This document shows, piece after piece, positions 1-6,707 of a DNA stretch of 13,390 bases. The position numbers and the translations under genes are program-made. The stretch comes from Alphaproteobacteria bacterium (lineage in GTDB: Bacteria; Pseudomonadota; Alphaproteobacteria; RF32; CAG-977). Below the pieces are notes generated by a model that was not told where the DNA came from, made no database searches, and saw only the letters and a list, made by a program, of their open reading frames with translations. Position 1 is the first letter of the stretch. Every line of letters starts with the position of its first letter. The stretch covers positions 1 to 13,390 of the forward strand of contig JAFVEJ010000025.1 in NCBI GenBank assembly GCA_017476085.1. Reading direction: 5' to 3'.

Positions 1-1
1 C

Positions 2-265
2 AAAAAACTGTCCGACAAGGTGTACTATCGTCACACCGGTTTCCCCGGAGGAATTAAAGGCGTAACCGCCGGCAAAGTCAGTGAAGGCGCGCATCCGGAA
101 CGTGTGATTATCAAAGCTGTTGAACGTATGATTACACGCAATCCGCTGGGCCGTAAGCAGATGACAAATCTGCGCGTTTATGCCGGTCCCGAACATCCGC
201 ATGCCGCTCAAAACCCAGAAGTTTTGGACGTCGCCGCTTTGAACCCGAAAAATAAGAGGAACTAA
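2..265 (+). CDS. rplM: 50S ribosomal protein L13 (3' part, truncated by window edge)
   Basis: Only the last 87 codons are in the window; the frame is open from base 2 and the start lies upstream. The GTG at 20 is an internal valine (DKVYYRHTG), not a start. L13 binds 23S rRNA early in assembly of the large subunit. The visible part carries the family signature: [12 protein letters not shown], then the [13 protein letters not shown] helix and the [18 protein letters not shown] segment, ending in an NPKNKRN tail. rpsI follows after 2 bp, the usual rplM-rpsI operon. Identification is secure because both the motifs and the neighbour agree. Confidence 0.97.
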   Translation, partial: KKLSDKVYYRHTGFPGGIKGVTAGKVSEGAHPERVIIKAVERMITRNPLGRKQMTNLRVYAGPEHPHAAQNPEVLDVAALNPKNKRN

Positions 266-267
266 TC

Positions 268-741
268 ATGGCTGGTTTGGAAGATCTGAAAAATGAAATG
301 GTAGCTGCTGTTCCCGCTGAACCGGCGGTTGTTCGCGAACCCAAGAAAGATAAATTCGGCCGCGCTTATGCGACGGGACGTCGTAAAGACGCCAGCGCTC
401 GCGTTTGGCTCAAGCTCGGCTCCGGCAAAATGACGGTGACCGGGATTGATATTGAAAAATATTTTACGCGTCCCGTTTTGCGTATGATCATCAATCAGCC
501 GTTCGAAGTGACCAATCGCGTTGGCCAGTTTGATGTGACGATTACGGTTTCCGGCGGCGGTTTGTCCGGTCAGGCCGGTGCTGTTCGTCATGGCGTCAGC
601 CGCTGTTTGGACAACTTTGAACCGGAACTGCATACAGCTTTGAAACATGCCGGTTTCCTGACCCGCGATCCGCGTGTCGTGGAACGTAAAAAATACGGTA
701 AAGCCAAAGCTCGCCGCAGCTATCAGTTCAGCAAACGTTAA
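268..741 (+). CDS. rpsI: 30S ribosomal protein S9
   Basis: Complete gene of 157 codons. S9 sits in the head of the small subunit; its C-terminal tail reaches the P-site tRNA. The ATG at 268 is preceded by an AAGAGGA ribosome binding site and lies 2 bp after the rplM stop, so the pair is co-transcribed and probably translationally coupled. The protein has a poorly conserved N-terminal extension of about 25 residues, then the core [17 protein letters not shown], the [17 protein letters not shown] loop (about residues 92-108) and the canonical basic end [17 protein letters not shown]. coli S9 is about 130 residues; the extended form is, to my knowledge, typical of Alphaproteobacteria and is the best taxonomic hint here. 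A strong terminator follows. Confidence 0.98.
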   Translation: MAGLEDLKNEMVAAVPAEPAVVREPKKDKFGRAYATGRRKDASARVWLKLGSGKMTVTGIDIEKYFTRPVLRMIINQPFEVTNRVGQFDVTITVSGGGLSGQAGAVRHGVSRCLDNFEPELHTALKHAGFLTRDPRVVERKKYGKAKARRSYQFSKR

Positions 742-761
742 TTCTTTTGCATACTTTACAA

Positions 762-798
762 GGGGCTGTATCAATCGGTACAGCCTCTTTTTCTTTTA
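762..798 (+). terminator. Rho-independent terminator of rplM-rpsI
   Basis: A 9-bp stem, GGGGCTGTA (762-770) with TACAGCCTC (779-787), has one G-T wobble and an 8-nt loop. It is followed by a tail TTTTTCTTTT. It starts 20 bp after the rpsI stop and insulates the ribosomal operon from the following phosphotransferase gene. Confidence 0.9.
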
Positions 799-817
799 AA
801 GTTATTCGTCGGATAAA

Positions 818-1753
818 ATGATGAATCAGATTGCGGAAAATACTCCTGATAAAGAACTGTTAATGCGAAAGGCCATATTATCGTGGAATCCATTAATTGA
901 GTTGAAAAATACGGTGATTTTACCCGGCGGCAGCAATTCGACGGCTGTCAGGGCCGGGGAGACAGTTTACCGCTTTCCCCAAACTAAAGAAGCGTTTGCG
1001 GCGATGCGGCAGGAAGCAAATTTGACAAAAGTTTTAAGAGATAGCCTTTCTGAAACGTTTCGTTCCAAAATCGCGGAAGTTTTTATCGTTGACCAAAGTA
1101 AGGATATTTTGTCAGCCTTTTCTTATCATAGGTATATTCCCGGAAAAATTATGGATAATCGCCGCGGAGAAACGGAATTTAATACATGTTATGCTCATTT
1201 AAACTTAGAGCGGCAAGACAGATTGGCACGGGAAACTGCGGCATTTTTGGCCGAGCTTCATTCTGTGCCACTGAAAGCGTTTCAAAAAATATCGATTCAG
1301 GCAGGGCAGGATTGGGACTTTACTAATCGGATTAATATAGAGTACTGTCGGGAATTGCTGTTGAAACACAGCCATAATCGGATAGATTTGAATGATTTTA
1401 AAATGAATTGTTCTCGTGATTTTGTTTTTTGTCACAATGATTTAAGCGGCAGCAATATACTGATTGATCCTGAAAAGGAAAGTATTTTAACCGGAATAAT
1501 TGATTTTGCGAATGCAGGCTTTTATCCGCGAACGAATGAATTTGTTCCGTTATATAAAATCGGTCGGGATTTTGTTTGTCGGATCGTCAAATATTATAAT
1601 CGATTTTCAAACGTGTCCGTTGATATGCGGGAAACGGATTATAAGCTTTTATGTTTTATTTGTTTTCTGTTGGAAAAACAAAAAAAGCCGTCATTTTTTA
1701 TAACGGCTTTAATTGAAGATTTTATTCAAAGCTATTTTACGCAGCGCACATAA
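818..1753 (+). CDS. APH/choline-kinase-fold small-molecule phosphotransferase
   Basis: 311 residues, near the usual size for the APH/ChoK family, which transfers phosphate from ATP to small molecules such as aminoglycosides, choline or sugars. The Brenner-type catalytic motif is intact: FCHNDLSGSNIL gives H206, D208 and N213, followed by IIDF with metal-binding D229. The N-terminal lobe shows PGGSNSTAVRAGETVYRFP (36-54) and a candidate alpha-C glutamate in RQEANL (about 66). The substrate cannot be told from sequence; a choline/ethanolamine kinase-like or unknown kinase is as likely as a resistance enzyme. Two adjacent ATGs (818, 821) compete; GGA at 811-813 is better spaced for the second, so the first residue is uncertain. 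The last 22 bp overlap the convergent gene ending at 1732. Two sampled 60-bp stretches are 35 and 38% GC, against 63% in a sampled stretch of rpsI, which hints at a different origin. Confidence 0.82.
   Translation: MMNQIAENTPDKELLMRKAILSWNPLIELKNTVILPGGSNSTAVRAGETVYRFPQTKEAFAAMRQEANLTKVLRDSLSETFRSKIAEVFIVDQSKDILSAFSYHRYIPGKIMDNRRGETEFNTCYAHLNLERQDRLARETAAFLAELHSVPLKAFQKISIQAGQDWDFTNRINIEYCRELLLKHSHNRIDLNDFKMNCSRDFVFCHNDLSGSNILIDPEKESILTGIIDFANAGFYPRTNEFVPLYKIGRDFVCRIVKYYNRFSNVSVDMRETDYKLLCFICFLLEKQKKPSFFITALIEDFIQSYFTQRT
1675..1710 (-). terminator. Minus-strand terminator embedded in the convergent phosphotransferase gene
   Basis: Read on the minus strand, AAAGCCGT (1710-1703) pairs with ACGGCTTT (1691-1684) around an 11-nt loop and runs into TTTTTT, a G and TTTTT. 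It lies 22 bp beyond the stop at 1732. The only fitting user is the minus-strand unit 4387-1732, so the terminator doubles as coding sequence near the 3' end of the plus-strand gene. Confidence 0.75.
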
Positions 1754-2208
1754 CCGCCAAAGCCGCTTTTAATCCAAAACGGTCTGTATTGTTCTTCGCC
1801 TTGTTCGCCGAATTTACGGACTAAAGCGCCATCTTTTACTTGTTGATACTCTTCGGCGCCATTTCCGAAAATAATTCGATATCCATAGTCTTGGCCGTCT
1901 TCGTTATGCGTTGCTCTTTCAGACCAATAAGGCCAGCCGCCCGCGTCAAAACCGTTGGTGAAACCGCCGATTCGATCCCTGTATTTATACATTTCACGCA
2001 ATTCTTCAATAGTCGGTAGTCGTTTTCCTTCTTCTTTGCACCATTTTTCGGCGGCCGCACCGTTTCCGCTTTGACGGGGAGGGGGCAGATTAGCCGAATC
2101 AACAACGGCGCCTGTGCTGAGCGTGTAAGCATAACCGTTCGCAGCATTTAATAACAAAACGGCGGAAAAAACAGATGCAAACGTCAAAAATTTAATATCA
2201 GCGCGCAA
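1732..2208 (-). CDS. Secreted DUF1566-like (C-type-lectin-fold-like) protein
   Basis: 158 residues. The N-terminus is a classical signal peptide: basic start, hydrophobic stretch FLTFASVFSAVLLLNAA, likely cleavage after GYA (residue 27). The mature part has AEKWCKEEGKRLPTIEEL..MY (53-74), YWSE (94-97) and a terminal YVRCVK. This order resembles the DUF1566/Lcl-type domain of exported bacterial proteins. C57 and C156 could form a disulfide in the periplasm or outside. The start is a TTG at 2208, chosen because AAGGA lies 9 nt upstream and because it yields a complete signal peptide; no ATG serves. The gene overlaps the end of the 729-codon gene by 11 bp, so it is probably the coupled second gene of that unit. 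Family assignment rests on motif appearance only, and the function is unknown. Confidence 0.72.
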   Translation of the reverse strand: MRADIKFLTFASVFSAVLLLNAANGYAYTLSTGAVVDSANLPPPRQSGNGAAAEKWCKEEGKRLPTIEELREMYKYRDRIGGFTNGFDAGGWPYWSERATHNEDGQDYGYRIIFGNGAEEYQQVKDGALVRKFGEQGEEQYRPFWIKSGFGGYVRCVK

Positions 2209-4387
2209 GATCTTGTTTCCTTTTCATCGCAATAATTTTGGCCTGTGCCGCTTTTTCACGATCGGACAGCGCAGCACTCTTGTCTTTTGAATCTGTTTGC
2301 TGTTTTGCTTCTGCATTCTTTATTTGAGCCTGCAAAGATTTTTTCGGCTTGGCTTCTTTTCCTTTTGCCGATTTTTCTTCTTTCTGTTTGGCCTGTTTTT
2401 CTTTCTCTTGTTCAGGCGTTTCTTTCATATTCTCCTGCAATTTTTCTGAAACGCGTCCGGCTTCAACTTCAGCTGGTTGTTTGGATTTTTGTTTGGAAAC
2501 AGTTGATTCTTTAACAGGAGACTGAAGCTGTTTGTTTCGCGCTTCTTTTTCCAATTCCTCTGTTTCTTTGAGTTTTTGTTCCAGCGTCAATTTGTCATCC
2601 CTTGCGATACCATGTAATTGTCCCAGATTAACTTTGTTTTGTTTTAAACGTTCGGCGATTTCAAGCGTTTCAGGTGTTATTTGATCTGCGCCGTAAATTT
2701 TGGTTACCGCGTCCAAATATTGCATTAAAAGTTTATCTTCTTTGTCCTCAACACCGTTTTTACGGTTGTCTCTGCTCTGTTCTGTCAAATCGGAAATGCT
2801 TTTGCCGGCAGATACATCCAATGGCTGCAGATTAGTTTTATTTTCAGCTTTTGCTAATTTGCCTGCATTTACTTTATCATGAGTTTCTTTTGAGTTCCGT
2901 TCATGTTCAATTGCACCAAAAAGTTTTCTTCTTTCCAGAACGCCAAATAATGCATCTTCATTTTGGCGTAAATCTGTCTTTGAGGTCAAACGTTCAGGCT
3001 CAAGTATCTTATCATATTGTTCATGAACATGAGCTAACAATTTTTGTTCGGCATCTGTTAAGCTTTCATGTCGTTCTTCTTTTCCCAACAGATCTTTAAC
3101 AAGAGCGATTTTTTCTTGAGATCTTTTATTGTTCTCAGCCAGAAGTTCATTACGTCTCGCTTTATCGCATATTGCTCGTCCTTCGCGTTCTGTTCCTTTG
3201 GCGGAAGAAACTTGCTGGGCTAATTGTTCAAGCCCTGCCATTTCTAATTTCTCCACGTTTGTAATGAAGTTGTCGGAGTTGCCTCTTTTGACTTTTTGTA
3301 TAGCCTTATCTATGCTTTTCAGATTGTTAGGGGCAAAATCTTTGTTGAGTACGCCAGTTTCACGATGCAGCTCTATCAGTTTTATATCTTCTTCTGATGC
3401 TTCACCTTCTTTTAAACGTTCAAGAGCCTGAGTAAGAGCTTTTTTGACGATTATTTTTGGCGCTATTTCGAAAGAGTTCCCTCTGATTTCTCCTTCTTCT
3501 GACTGATAGCTTACGCTATTTCCTCTGCGATAAATGATGTTGTCTTTTTGATTGTTTCCAAACTTCTCATGTAAATAAGCCACACTTTTCGCAGCACTGT
3601 CAAAATTCGCTTCTGCTCGCTCTTTATTAAGAGGTTTCTCCTGAATGATAAACTCCGTCCCTTCGTCCGCTACGCGTTTCATATCTTCGGTAGCAGTGAT
3701 AGAAAACGGAGATTCCCCGTTCTTCGACGGGAAGGTCAAACGATCCCCATCCAACGTCCCTTTTCTGAGACTTCCGAAAATAGCGGCCCCCATAGCTTTA
3801 GCCGCATTATCCGCCGCTCCAGCTGCTCCAAATCCTTTGGCCATATCACTTGCATCTTTAGCTGCTTTAGCCGCATTATCCGCCGCTTTTGCCGCATTTT
3901 GCAATGTTTGTCTTGCTTCGGCGGCTTCCGCGGCTCTGCCTTTGTAAGAGGTTGAAATATTCGCTTTTTCCATTCCCTTCAAGACGGCTTCCTTTAATTC
4001 GGGCGGAATTTCGCCTTCAACGGCGGCATAACCGTATTCGCGAATCTTTCTTAAAAACTCGGCCACACGAGCATGTACATATGACAGACGGGTTTGTTCT
4101 TTAAAGCGATCCAACGCCTTTTCCTGTCCGTTATCTTTAATTGTCTGGCCGCTGTACATGTTGACCTGAACGGCAATTTTTCCGTTTTCGTCCTTTTTAA
4201 AAGTAACAGACGTGATTCTTCTGTCGGCACGCATTTTAATGCCGGAGTTCTGTTGACGTTTGGCTAAATCTTCCCATTGACGCTTTAATTTTTCGGCCAT
4301 TTGCTGCGAAACCTTGATTTCGTTTGCCTGTTTTGCGGAAATTTTAAGCGTTTTCTGCATTTCTTTTTGCTGTGCCGTCTGTTCCAT
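2198..4387 (-). CDS. Large charged coiled-coil-like protein with Ala repeat and basic C-terminal tail, function unknown
   Basis: 729 residues; I do not recognise a family. No signal peptide or membrane segment is visible. Residues 1-50 are a K/Q-rich predicted helix; 55-80 look like a beta strand pair (RITSVTFKKDENGKIAVQVNMYSG); 90-160 are helical. An alanine-rich block at 163-203 contains AADNAAKA twice. About 205-330 is less helical, with short beta-like stretches. The remainder is strongly K/E/Q-rich, especially after about 640. The last 14 residues, AKIIAMKRKQDLAR, closely match the end of the HExRH protein at 5345-6373. The ATG at 4387 has AGGAGT 7 nt upstream and a good promoter, so the start is secure. 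A sampled 60-bp stretch (3001-3060) is only 32% GC. Composition and lack of enzyme motifs suggest a structural, scaffold or effector-type role, but this is inference. Confidence 0.85.
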   Translation of the reverse strand: MEQTAQQKEMQKTLKISAKQANEIKVSQQMAEKLKRQWEDLAKRQQNSGIKMRADRRITSVTFKKDENGKIAVQVNMYSGQTIKDNGQEKALDRFKEQTRLSYVHARVAEFLRKIREYGYAAVEGEIPPELKEAVLKGMEKANISTSYKGRAAEAAEARQTLQNAAKAADNAAKAAKDASDMAKGFGAAGAADNAAKAMGAAIFGSLRKGTLDGDRLTFPSKNGESPFSITATEDMKRVADEGTEFIIQEKPLNKERAEANFDSAAKSVAYLHEKFGNNQKDNIIYRRGNSVSYQSEEGEIRGNSFEIAPKIIVKKALTQALERLKEGEASEEDIKLIELHRETGVLNKDFAPNNLKSIDKAIQKVKRGNSDNFITNVEKLEMAGLEQLAQQVSSAKGTEREGRAICDKARRNELLAENNKRSQEKIALVKDLLGKEERHESLTDAEQKLLAHVHEQYDKILEPERLTSKTDLRQNEDALFGVLERRKLFGAIEHERNSKETHDKVNAGKLAKAENKTNLQPLDVSAGKSISDLTEQSRDNRKNGVEDKEDKLLMQYLDAVTKIYGADQITPETLEIAERLKQNKVNLGQLHGIARDDKLTLEQKLKETEELEKEARNKQLQSPVKESTVSKQKSKQPAEVEAGRVSEKLQENMKETPEQEKEKQAKQKEEKSAKGKEAKPKKSLQAQIKNAEAKQQTDSKDKSAALSDREKAAQAKIIAMKRKQDLAR
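3795..3887 (-). repeat. Perfect 24-bp direct repeat inside the 729-codon gene
   Basis: The same 24 bases occur at 3795-3818 and 3864-3887, 69 bp apart (23 codons), each encoding AADNAAKA on the minus strand. The spacing keeps frame, so slipped replication could expand or contract the alanine-rich block without breaking the protein. Confidence 0.85.
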
Positions 4388-4417
4388 TGCAGTTACTCCT
4401 TAAATCTAGTATTCCCT

Positions 4418-4447
4418 AATGTAGCATGCTTTTTGCGGGAGTGTCAA
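4418..4447 (-). promoter_or_regulatory. Sigma70-type promoter for the 729-codon gene
   Basis: On the minus strand, a consensus -35 TTGACA (4447-4442) is followed by an 18-bp spacer and a -10 TACATT (4423-4418). This lies 30 bp upstream of the ATG. A strong AGGAGT site (4400-4395) sits 7 nt before the ATG. The unit therefore need not depend on read-through from the rhodanese gene. Confidence 0.7.
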
Positions 4448-4502
4448 GAAATAGTCAAAATTTTCCGAAAAAATAGAAAATTCGACAAAAAATTGAAAAA
4501 AT

Positions 4503-4871
4503 CTATTCTGCTTTCTTAATTTTTAATCCGGTTTTTTCAGCCGCGATAATGCCGCCTTGAATAACGACTGCTTTTTTGAAGCCGGCTTGTTTGAATTGTT
4601 GAGCCGCTTTTTGCGCGCGCTTTCCCGAACGGCACAGAATATAGAGCGGTTTAGTTCCGTCCAGTTTGTGTTCCGCGATAAAATCAGACGCATTCAATTT
4701 ATCCAGCGGCACAAGCCAATGGTCTTGCGCTAATGAGGCGGCTCGGTGTTCCGCAGCGGTGCGCACATCTAAAATGAACGCATCCTGTTTCAGATCGGCC
4801 GGGGAGATTTCTGAGGGGACGTCGTTTGAGCATGCGCTTAAAAACAAAAATAAAATCAGAAATTTTTTCAT
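4503..4871 (-). CDS. Rhodanese-domain lipoprotein
   Basis: 122 residues: one rhodanese domain behind a lipoprotein signal. The N-terminus MKKFLILFLFLSAC is a clear lipobox (LSAC, lipidated C14). The next residue is Ser, which favours the outer membrane, so the domain would sit in the periplasm. Rhodanese features follow in order: LDVRTAAEH (34-42), the active-site loop CRSGKR with C80, and VIQGGIIAAEKTGL near the end, where the usual GG..aW tryptophan is replaced by Ala. Single-domain rhodaneses carry sulfur as a cysteine persulfide; the substrate is not known here. The ribosome binding site is weak (AGG close to the ATG). No separate promoter is visible, so it probably relies on read-through from rpsU, 80 bp upstream. 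The family call is solid. Confidence 0.9.
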   Translation of the reverse strand: MKKFLILFLFLSACSNDVPSEISPADLKQDAFILDVRTAAEHRAASLAQDHWLVPLDKLNASDFIAEHKLDGTKPLYILCRSGKRAQKAAQQFKQAGFKKAVVIQGGIIAAEKTGLKIKKAE

Positions 4872-4898
4872 AATAACCTATTCAATCTGAGGCAGATC

Positions 4899-4931
4899 AA
4901 AAGAAAAAAAGCGGAAGATATTCTCCTCCGC
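4899..4931 (-). terminator. Rho-independent terminator after rpsU
   Basis: On the minus strand GCGGAGGA (4931-4924) pairs with TCTTCCGC (4918-4911), 8 bp with one G-T pair and a 5-nt loop, then TTTTTTTCTTTT. It begins 21 bp after the rpsU stop and should limit expression of the rhodanese gene downstream. Confidence 0.85.
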
Positions 4932-4951
4932 CTTTTTTATTTGATGATCGG

Positions 4952-5158
4952 TTAAAAACCGTCGCGTTCCAAGCGTTTGCGTTCCAGCTTGCGGGCACGG
5001 CGAATAGCTTCGGCTTTTTCGCGCGCCTTCTTTTCGGAAGGTTTTTCAAAATTACGGCGCAATTTCATTTCACGAAAAACGCCTTCGCGCTGCATTTTCT
5101 TTTTTAAAGCCTTTAAAGCCTGATCAACATTGTTGTCTCGTACAATAACCTGTACCAT
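4952..5158 (-). CDS. rpsU: 30S ribosomal protein S21
   Basis: 68 residues, the normal length for S21, which binds near the 3' end of 16S rRNA and helps recognition of initiation sites. The sequence is typical: [20 protein letters not shown], then [20 protein letters not shown] and a basic [16 protein letters not shown] end. The ATG at 5158 has AAGGA 9 nt upstream. The gene has its own candidate promoter, an A/T-rich leader with a small hairpin, and a strong terminator, so it is an independent transcription unit. It is not linked here to dnaG/rpoD as it is in enteric bacteria. Confidence 0.97.
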   Translation of the reverse strand: MVQVIVRDNNVDQALKALKKKMQREGVFREMKLRRNFEKPSEKKAREKAEAIRRARKLERKRLERDGF

Positions 5159-5180
5159 AAAATCACATCCTTTTTTAGAG

Positions 5181-5196
5181 GGAGAATTTTTTCTCC
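5181..5196 (-). promoter_or_regulatory. Small perfect hairpin in the rpsU leader
   Basis: GGAGAA (5181-5186), a TTTT/AAAA loop and TTCTCC (5191-5196) form a perfect 6-bp inverted repeat 22 bp upstream of the rpsU start and close to the AAGGA site. It could modulate access to the ribosome binding site, but no known ribosomal-protein leader motif was recognised. Confidence 0.4.
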
Positions 5197-5225
5197 GATA
5201 AACACAAAATCATCCGATCAGCGCT

Positions 5226-5254
5226 AAAATATCCAAGATCAGATGAAAACTCAA
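5226..5254 (-). promoter_or_regulatory. Candidate rpsU promoter
   Basis: Minus strand: -35-like TTGAGT (5254-5249), 17-bp spacer, -10-like TATTTT (5231-5226). Each box matches four of six consensus bases and the spacing is ideal. It starts immediately downstream of the terminator of the preceding gene, where an rpsU promoter is expected. Confidence 0.45.
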
Positions 5255-5284
5255 GAATAAAAAACTCTTTTCTGGCAAAAAGAG
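5255..5284 (-). terminator. Terminator of the minus-strand HExRH gene
   Basis: On the minus strand CTCTTTT (5284-5278) pairs with AAAAGAG (5271-5265) around a 6-nt loop (TGCCAG), followed by TTTTTT. It lies 60 bp after the stop at 5345 and separates the gene from rpsU. Confidence 0.75.
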
Positions 5285-5344
5285 AAAAATCCCCTCCTTT
5301 ACGGAAAAAAATAAAAACCGATAATCAAAATACGCTCTGCCGGA

Positions 5345-6373
5345 TTATTTTTCAAGCGCATTTTTTCGTTTTGCGGCGATAACGGCAGCAGACAATTTGC
5401 CGGAATTTAAGCTTTTACGTTTGTATTCCGCAATTTTTGCCGCTGCGTTCGTTTGGCGCTGACGCAGAGGGGAGGCGACTTCGTAATAATCGGATTCCCG
5501 AATGGTAAAGTTTCCCTCTTTTTTCATAACTTCTTTGGCGTCAGCGGAGAAATCGAAATGCTTGACATCACGCAGATTCCGGTAAATCGCCCAGAACGTT
5601 TCATGGGCAACACTGGTCAATTCGGGACGGTTGAAAAATTCTTTGACTTCTTTTTCGGACAGGTAAGGCTTGCCGTTAATGTTGCAAATTTTAGCCGCGT
5701 TTTCCGTAACGGGAACAGAACGCTGCATAGCGGTTTCCCGTTCGGCCAGTGTTGCATTGCGCTTGGTGCATTCGAAATTGCGCAGATAATTTTTTTCATA
5801 CGCGTTTCTGATATACAGGTCGTCAAACCAACCGTAAAAAGCGTCCTTTTGAGCTTGTCCCGTTTCGACGCCGCCGTTTTCGGCTGCTTTTAAAAACGGC
5901 GTGGCAATCAGAGGATGTTCTTCGGCAAACTCTTCCATCGGTTTAGAGTCTCCCTGCAGCTTTAAATCCCAGGCGACAACGCATGAGGCCGCGTTTGCGT
6001 CGGCTTCGATCAATCCCTGGGAATGCAGGTAATCTCTGGGCACATCCTTGAATGCGTTCAGCAAAACGCCGTTTTTAAATTGTTGGGCATGACGCAGTTC
6101 ATGAGCCAAAGTAACGACTTGCCGATCAAATGAGGCCCCCGGCGCAAGTGTAACCAGTTTGTTGGCATCATTATACGCCCCGTGAGAACCATGCATTGTC
6201 GCGGTTGTGATTGTAACTCCGGCTTCGGCGGCGTCATCCAATAATTGTGTTCCGAGCTTTGTTTGGCGCAAAACGGCAATCAATTTTTCCAACCGTTCCG
6301 TATCGCCGCTCAAACGAGGATAAACGCCGCTTTTTATAACCTGTTCCTTTTCGGAAGAAGAATGTTCTGTCAT
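5345..6373 (-). CDS. Putative zinc metallopeptidase, HExRH...EADA family (divergent paralogue)
   Basis: 342 residues. The N-terminal part carries LAHELRHAQQ, a zinc-peptidase HExxH motif (H91, E92, H95), and IEADANA 28 residues later, whose E123 is a plausible third ligand as in gluzincins. It aligns along most of its length with the three plus-strand copies: the helix before the site (L...L....G...L..AAE.G), FYGWFDDLYIRNAYEKNY versus FxGWYDQ...YEexY, and a C-terminal domain with NGKPYLSEK versus NGNYLAGED. From memory it fits Pfam's putative metallopeptidase families such as DUF6782; this was not searched. No signal peptide or TM segment. The tail AAVIAAKRKNALEK nearly repeats that of the 729-residue protein. 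The ATG at 6373 has AAGAAAGG 7 nt upstream. Peptidase activity is inferred from the motif only; the substrate is unknown. Confidence 0.78.
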   Translation of the reverse strand: MTEHSSSEKEQVIKSGVYPRLSGDTERLEKLIAVLRQTKLGTQLLDDAAEAGVTITTATMHGSHGAYNDANKLVTLAPGASFDRQVVTLAHELRHAQQFKNGVLLNAFKDVPRDYLHSQGLIEADANAASCVVAWDLKLQGDSKPMEEFAEEHPLIATPFLKAAENGGVETGQAQKDAFYGWFDDLYIRNAYEKNYLRNFECTKRNATLAERETAMQRSVPVTENAAKICNINGKPYLSEKEVKEFFNRPELTSVAHETFWAIYRNLRDVKHFDFSADAKEVMKKEGNFTIRESDYYEVASPLRQRQTNAAAKIAEYKRKSLNSGKLSAAVIAAKRKNALEK

Positions 6374-6400
6374 TTTGGAACCTTTCTTGATTTGTTCGTA

Positions 6401-6428
6401 ATTTTATCATTTTTTTGTCAAAAGTCCA
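6401..6428 (-). promoter_or_regulatory. Weak candidate promoter for the minus-strand HExRH gene
   Basis: Minus strand: TGGACT (6428-6423), 16-bp spacer, TAAAAT (6406-6401). A perfect TTGACA also lies at 6421-6416 but has no good -10 at 17-18 bp, so the exact promoter is uncertain. Confidence 0.3.
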
Positions 6429-6650
6429 TAAAATACAGTTTGTTTAAGTTTGCTCTATTTCTGAGTCGAAAAAATCAGGAAAGTTTCGCGGAAGATTTAA
6501 AAAACAGAAAAAAACATGGTGCTTTCCGTCTAAAAAATTTTTGGTCCACACTTTAAGAAAAGATGAAAAAGAATGATAACATATTGATAGATAATAATTT
6601 TATCTGCTTTTGATGGGGAGGGATAATTTTTTGAAAAATGAAAAAAAATG

Positions 6651-6679
6651 TTGCAGAAAAAACAGTTTTTTTCTATTAT
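6651..6679 (+). promoter_or_regulatory. Candidate promoter for the three-gene HExRH operon
   Basis: TTGCAG (6651-6656), a 17-bp spacer and TATTAT (6674-6679). The -10 matches five of six consensus bases; the -35 matches three. Transcription would start near 6686, leaving a leader of about 20 nt before the ATG at 6708, which has AAAGAGG at 6696-6702. Confidence 0.5.
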
Positions 6680-6707
6680 ACGCTATCATTTAATAAAGAG
6701 GTTTCAA

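Larger units (their letters stand above)
6374..6707. other. 334-bp AT-rich divergent intergenic region
   Basis: This region separates the minus-strand and plus-strand HExRH genes. It holds candidate promoters in both directions, an A/T-rich centre and no convincing gene, tRNA or strong inverted repeat. Open frames here are short and mostly encode low-complexity Lys/Phe/Asn sequence. The length leaves room for a shared regulator-binding site, but no operator could be defined by eye. Confidence 0.6.

Noticed and set aside
262..774. Minus-strand frame of 170 codons opposite rpsI
   Set aside because: Antisense to a certain ribosomal protein gene, running through its terminator; no recognisable protein motif.
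4440..4502. A/T-rich inverted repeat downstream of the rhodanese gene (AATTTTC and GAAAATT)
   Set aside because: No G/C in most of the stem and no clean T-tail. It overlaps the region upstream of a good promoter and is likely just AT-rich spacer.
6648..6707. Upstream ATG extending metallopeptidase copy 1 by 20 residues
   Set aside because: The extension overlaps the likely promoter, has no ribosome binding site and shows no homology to the other copies; 6708 has a good site at proper spacing.
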